Origin: Pleurotus djamor
Lineage: Eukaryota > Basidiomycota > Agaricomycetes > Agaricales > Pleurotaceae
Assembly (NCBI GenBank): GCA_029747585.1
Contig: JAPEVF010001244.1
Span: 1 to 11,972 of the forward strand
Direction of reading: 5' to 3'
Length of the DNA stretch: 11,972 bases
How positions within the stretch are numbered: position 1 is the first letter of the stretch; each line of letters starts with the position of its first letter. Under the pieces are notes generated by a model that was given only the letters and a program-made list of their open reading frames with translations, had not been told where the DNA came from and searched no databases. The position numbers and the translations under genes are program-made. Positions 8,784 to 11,972 of this stretch are shown here, piece after piece.

Positions 8784-9575
8784 AGGCGGTCTGGTTCATT
8801 CGCTTGAATGAACCAAGGTGCACATCGCTTGGAGTCTTGACGAATTGAGATCGGACGACGGATGCTTTATGCACCCACACACGCTGTACCGACCTTCATA
8901 TTCCTTTATGCGAATACGCCCTTCGACGACTGAACGTCTTGACGCTATGCTCTTTTTGCATTTCCTCTATGCTGAACAAAAGTTCTGCCCTACGCTTCCA
9001 GACACATTTCACCACACACCACACCACCCCCATGGTTTCCCGCCCTTGATCACTTCTTTTGAATCAAGAGGTCCGAACTTTACTTAAGTAACCTTTATCA
9101 CTGTAAATATTTATCTTTTTATGGGCCTCCTCCATATCCCTTGTGTTTCACTATCTACCCCCCACTTCGTCTACCGGACTTCGTATTCAGTCACGCTACC
9201 ATTTGTTATTTTATCTTTTCTTCTCTCGCTTCTCTCAATTTCTCAGCCTTTCAGCTTCTTTCTCTTTTCTCTCTGTGGGTTGATCTGGTATCAAAGTAGC
9301 ATCCCTCTCTGTACATCTACACCGTTTCCGTGGTTGGTTTCACCCACATTAGGTACTCCCTCCATTTTCTGTAGGCATTTCTCAGCATTTTGGCATTTGG
9401 CATTTTTCCATTTTGCATACTTTGTGCGTCTTTACACGAACGCTCCCATGTTGTAGCGAATTGCAATTTTATAAAAACTTTACCAACAACGTCTATTGAC
9501 AGCTCAAGTGCCTTCGCGATCGTAGGATTTCATTATGTGAAGGCCGTAAGGATAGGATAGAAATGGTATTTTAGT
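8784..9575. other. Intergenic between convergent phosphatase and tvp23 genes
   Basis: About 790 bases forming the 3' flanks of two converging genes. It contains an AT-rich stretch (about 9082-9120, with TAAATATTTAT) that could serve 3'-end formation, a pyrimidine-rich tract at about 9205-9280, and GCATTT-type short repeats at about 9374-9405. A 111-codon ATG frame (9121-9456) encodes only Phe/Leu/Ser-rich sequence explained by the CT-rich base composition. No gene is supported. Confidence 0.5.
9374..9416. repeat. Short GCATTT-rich repeat
   Basis: GCATTT occurs four times at irregular 7-10 base spacing, followed by an ATTTTGCAT tail. This is low-complexity intergenic sequence with no evident function. 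Confidence 0.4.
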
Positions 9576-10904
9576 TCAACCAAACATTTTACCTACGCCC
9601 TTCGATATAGCGGAGCTGACAAGTTGACCACCTATACCACCTAGTGCCCAACCACCTGCCACACCAGTTGCCCATCTTTGTTTCGCATCACGGTCGCTAA
9701 ATCGACGGGGGTCACAATGTCAGTATACGTTCCATATACCCCAGGTTTACGTCTGTACTCACGCGTATGTGAAACCGATAGCGTTTGTGAAGTTGAACAC
9801 CAAAGCGAGTACAACGATGGGGATATATCTGGATCCGAGCAAGGTTAGTGGTTGAATGAATCAATACGGGGTGAGATGAGATATCATGAGAAGCCAAACC
9901 AAGCTACTCACGAGAAATTGAGCTTCACAATGGAGACTATTAGTAGGGTAACCCATAAGAGGGGAAACGCGTAGACGGCAGCCTGAGTATGTATGTAATG
10001 GTTAGAACGAATGCAGTGAGGAGAGGGATGTGACTTGCCCAGAACATCCTGTGCGGTTGGGGGTGGAATCGTCAATACGAGTATTCGATAGGAAAGTCGC
10101 GTAGGTCGCTTACTTGGAATCAATGGGGTTTGCCGGACGCGAGGGCTGGTAGAAAGCAAGTTAGCTAGCTAGCACAGATAGATAGATAGTAATGAAACTT
10201 ACATCACGGCTCTCAAACACCCAGTAGCTTTCACCATCCTCGTCAACCTGTAGCAAATACACGTAAGTTATGGCATGGCATAGCTGAATGATAAATGACC
10301 AACTTGATTCCAGAAACGCAAGCCTACAAGTGTTCGTCCGGAAACATTCTAAGTGAAATTGGTCAAAGACACGAGTTACAAGGGGCGTATAAGCTTACCC
10401 TACAGTTCCAGAAGTCCATTGCAAGCAGCACGACTACCACGACTGTCTATTTGATAGTCAGTTTGGCCCATCTCGGCAAAGATGAAGGAATACACTCAAC
10501 TGATAGTACGTAGTTGTCTGTGACCCAGCCACACATGATGTACACCACGATGGCTGTTATTCGGAAGATGAACAGGAAGAAAAGAGCCAATGGATGTGCC
10601 GACTGCAGGGAGAATGTCATGAGCTGCGGTCATACGTGTGCGATACGACTAACTCATACTTGTCGGAATATGCCCGCAATTCCTGGCATGGCACGCAGAG
10701 TCAGTATGGACGTCGATCCCGAGGGTCTGCTAAGCGCAACGCACCTGACTCGGCATCGCTGTGCGTCGTGGCCATTTGAGACGCGTGATTGGTGGGAGTG
10801 AGGACCACGGGTGTCCTGGCATTTTGAGCTTGTGGGGAAGCGATATTGCCTTGGACCTTTGGGTTGTCGTCGACGTCTGGCTCTATCGTGTCGTAGGTGG
10901 ACAT
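9576..10904 (-). CDS. tvp23: Tvp23 family Golgi membrane protein
   Basis: Four-pass late-Golgi membrane protein (Tvp23/FAM18 family) implicated in vesicle trafficking. Predicted 240 aa from 11 exons in coding order: 10904-10745, 10682-10660, 10602-10501, 10446-10399, 10348-10304, 10247-10203, 10145-10114, 10048-10039, 9982-9912, 9828-9763, 9696-9576; total 723 nt with all phases matching. A polar cytosolic N-terminus (about 60 aa) precedes [17 protein letters not shown]. Membrane segments: about 66-84, 92-110, 156-177 and 180-199. Family motifs include [48 protein letters not shown] and [15 protein letters not shown]. After TM4 comes [10 protein letters not shown] and a Gly-rich tail ending KMFG. 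Introns are 50-83 nt; intron 8 uses a GC donor. Exons 2 (23 nt) and 8 (10 nt) are micro-exons and easily missed. It starts head-to-head with the next gene. Confidence 0.92.
9983..10038 (-). other. GC-AG intron (tvp23 intron 8)
   Basis: 56-nt intron starting GCAAGT and ending CTCAG on the minus strand. GCAAGT is the consensus for the minor GC-AG class handled by the major spliceosome. Reading FW|AAVYAF across the junction matches the family. Confidence 0.8.
10039..10048 (-). other. 10-nt micro-exon (tvp23 exon 8)
   Basis: Ten bases, GATGTTCTGG in coding sense, complete a split Lys codon and encode Met-Phe-Trp of the conserved SKMFWAAVY segment. The upstream intron ends CACAG; the downstream donor is GCAAGT. 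Both flanking phases fit only with this exon included. Confidence 0.8.
10161..10189. repeat. Short TAGC and GATA microsatellites in tvp23 intron 6
   Basis: Three tandem TAGC units (starting near 10162) are followed by about 3.5 AGAT units (10176-10189), inside a tvp23 intron. Short simple repeats, no function implied. Confidence 0.6.
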
Positions 10905-10934
10905 CGTGGTCGGTGGTGAAGTTGTTGAAGAGAA
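10905..10934. promoter_or_regulatory. 30-bp gap between divergent start codons
   Basis: Only 30 bases separate the tvp23 ATG (10904, minus) from the next gene's ATG (10935, plus). Both ATGs open long, splice-consistent frames. If both are used, 5' UTRs and core promoters must overlap each other's transcribed regions. Confidence 0.5.
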
Positions 10935-11972
10935 ATGACTGACGGATTGGGACTGGGAGGCTCAGCTGGCGCAGATCAACAAGGCCAAACAGCCCACGCA
11001 TGTCTGCTCGCCGTGATGAACGGTGATCGAGCGACAGAAGTAACGGCGCTTCTGACGCGTGCACGCTCGCCCGACGTCGACTATGTTCCCTCCATCTCCC
11101 CGACGCTCGCCCACGTCGCCTCGCTCGACGTCCAGCACATCACACAGGACGACTTATGCCCTCACGACCTAGCAGACGCTCCCCCGGAAGTCAGGCTCGC
11201 CTACACTCTCATCGTCCTCCTCCAGCTCCGCGAGCACAGAATACACAAGCGGCCACGCACGGACAATCTCTGGAGACTGTGGAAGGAGCTTGACGAGAAC
11301 GAGACCGACGTCGACCTCCTGGACACGCACATTGCCAACGCATGGACCCATTTCCTCAACGAGTACCACAATGCAGTAGAAATAGAGGATGCGTTGTGGA
11401 TTGGCTTTCCCGAAGACCAGTCTCTGAATGCGCGCAGTCTCAGAGGTGCGGCTACTACCACCGTTCTCGCTGTCAGTATACTCACCGGCGTAAACCACAG
11501 TCATTGACTTTCTCCACCTCAACGACGCCCCGAAATTCCTGGTCACCCACCGCCTGGTGCAGCTCAGCTTGAGCAGGAAATGGACACACGGAGCGTTCCC
11601 CGAGGACTCGTTCGCGAGCATCTCCCCGCGAATCCTCGTCGACCGCTTTGATGACCTTGGCACGCCTCGGTAAAACTTAAATTTTGCATTGCCACTCAAT
11701 CATACACGCTAAAACGATCATCTCTCCCTTAGAATCTATCATCTCCTCGAATGTGCCTCTCAAGCAATCTATCTGTACCTTCTCGCCTGGTACCTGCTCT
11801 ACCCACCAATCGTCGCTGCCGTCGGCGAATCCAAAACCGCAATCGACCATGGCGTTCGCGAAGTCTTTATCATCCTACTCTCACTCTCTCTTTCCCTTCG
11901 GACGTGGTCGTCTCTGTCCATTGNCCCCCTTCATCGTATTCTTCGCGTTCATCTTCTCCCTTCCGAGCATCC
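10935..11972 (+). CDS. Unrecognised polytopic membrane protein, possibly channel-like, 3' partial
   Basis: I do not recognise this protein firmly. Exons: 10935-11445, 11501-11669, 11733->11972; introns 55 and 63 nt. Splicing intron 1 at the GTGCGG donor converts a premature stop (at about 11505) into the continuous SLRVIDFLHLNDAPKFL. The first about 225 residues are soluble and helical-looking (VRLAYTLIVLLQLREHRI, DNLWRLWKELDENETDVDLL, EIEDALWIGFPED). Hydrophobic segments then begin: IYLYLLAWYLLYPPIVAAV, VREVFIILLSLSLSLRTW and APFIVFFAFIFSLPS. A long helical N-terminus before membrane helices resembles fungal TRP-like (Yvc1-type) cation channels, but that is a weak guess. The ATG at 10935 has a favourable AAATG context; an in-frame Met at codon 28 is the alternative. 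An N at 11924 disturbs the frame near the window end. Confidence 0.7.
11924..11929 (+). other. Ambiguous base beside C5 with apparent +1 frameshift
   Basis: The base N at 11924 precedes five Cs. Read literally, the frame leaves a hydrophobic helix for PLHRILRVHL. Counting one base fewer gives SIAPFIVFFAFIFSLPS, a natural membrane segment. The N is therefore best read as a spurious extra position. Confidence 0.7.

Noticed and set aside
9121..9456. 111-codon ATG open frame with a very hydrophobic translation
   Set aside because: Phe/Leu/Ser content follows from CT-rich DNA; no family motif, no splice signals in phase and it lies in a convergent 3' region.
11476..11500. 25-nt intron in the membrane-protein gene
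   Set aside because: Too short; the 55-nt intron 11446-11500 uses the same acceptor, gives a correct phase and a smoother protein.
1..11972. A biosynthetic, defence or mobile gene cluster
   Set aside because: Genes are unrelated conserved fungal genes on both strands; no transposase, reverse transcriptase, synthase or terminal repeats were seen.

Overview
This is a nuclear genome fragment of a fungus, most likely an Agaricomycete-type basidiomycete. The genes are compact and split by many short introns (mostly 50-80 nt, GT-AG, one GC-AG). Recoverable products look like standard basidiomycete housekeeping and secreted proteins. I see no rRNA, tRNA, CRISPR array, transposase or other mobile-element gene.

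Layout: (1) <1-1038 (+), 3' part of a secreted CAP/SCP (PR-1-like) protein with a proline-rich N-terminal region. (2) 1349-2497 (+), a Dlt1-type two-pass membrane protein, with an apparent +1 frameshift in an A7 run. (3) 2594-3697 (-), a glutathione S-transferase-like protein, convergent with dlt1. (4) 4470-5696 (-), NADH-cytochrome b5 reductase, with an apparent +1 frameshift in a C7 run (G7 on the + strand). (5) 6018-8783 (+), a dual-specificity MAPK-phosphatase-like protein of 856 residues with candidate MAPK docking motifs, divergent from cbr1. (6) 9576-10904 (-), a Tvp23 Golgi membrane protein in 11 exons, including 23-nt and 10-nt micro-exons and a GC-AG intron. (7) 10935->11972 (+), the N-terminal part of an unrecognised polytopic membrane protein, possibly channel-like, starting head-to-head 30 bp from tvp23.

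The genes do not form a pathway cluster. CAP/Pry-type proteins can bind sterols, Cbr1 donates electrons for sterol and fatty-acid reactions, and Dlt1, Tvp23 and gene 7 are membrane proteins, but this looks like ordinary chromosomal neighbourhood and I claim no functional unit. Exon models were built by hand from splice signals, reading frame and family motifs; all coordinates come from that reading.

I did not find a new biological system. The strongest observations are three independent one-base excesses at or beside homopolymers (A7, C7, and an N next to C5), each breaking an otherwise intact gene and best explained as draft-assembly error; the micro-exon and GC-AG architecture of tvp23; the 30-bp head-to-head start codons; the MAPK docking motifs in the phosphatase; and a nested palindrome downstream of cbr1.
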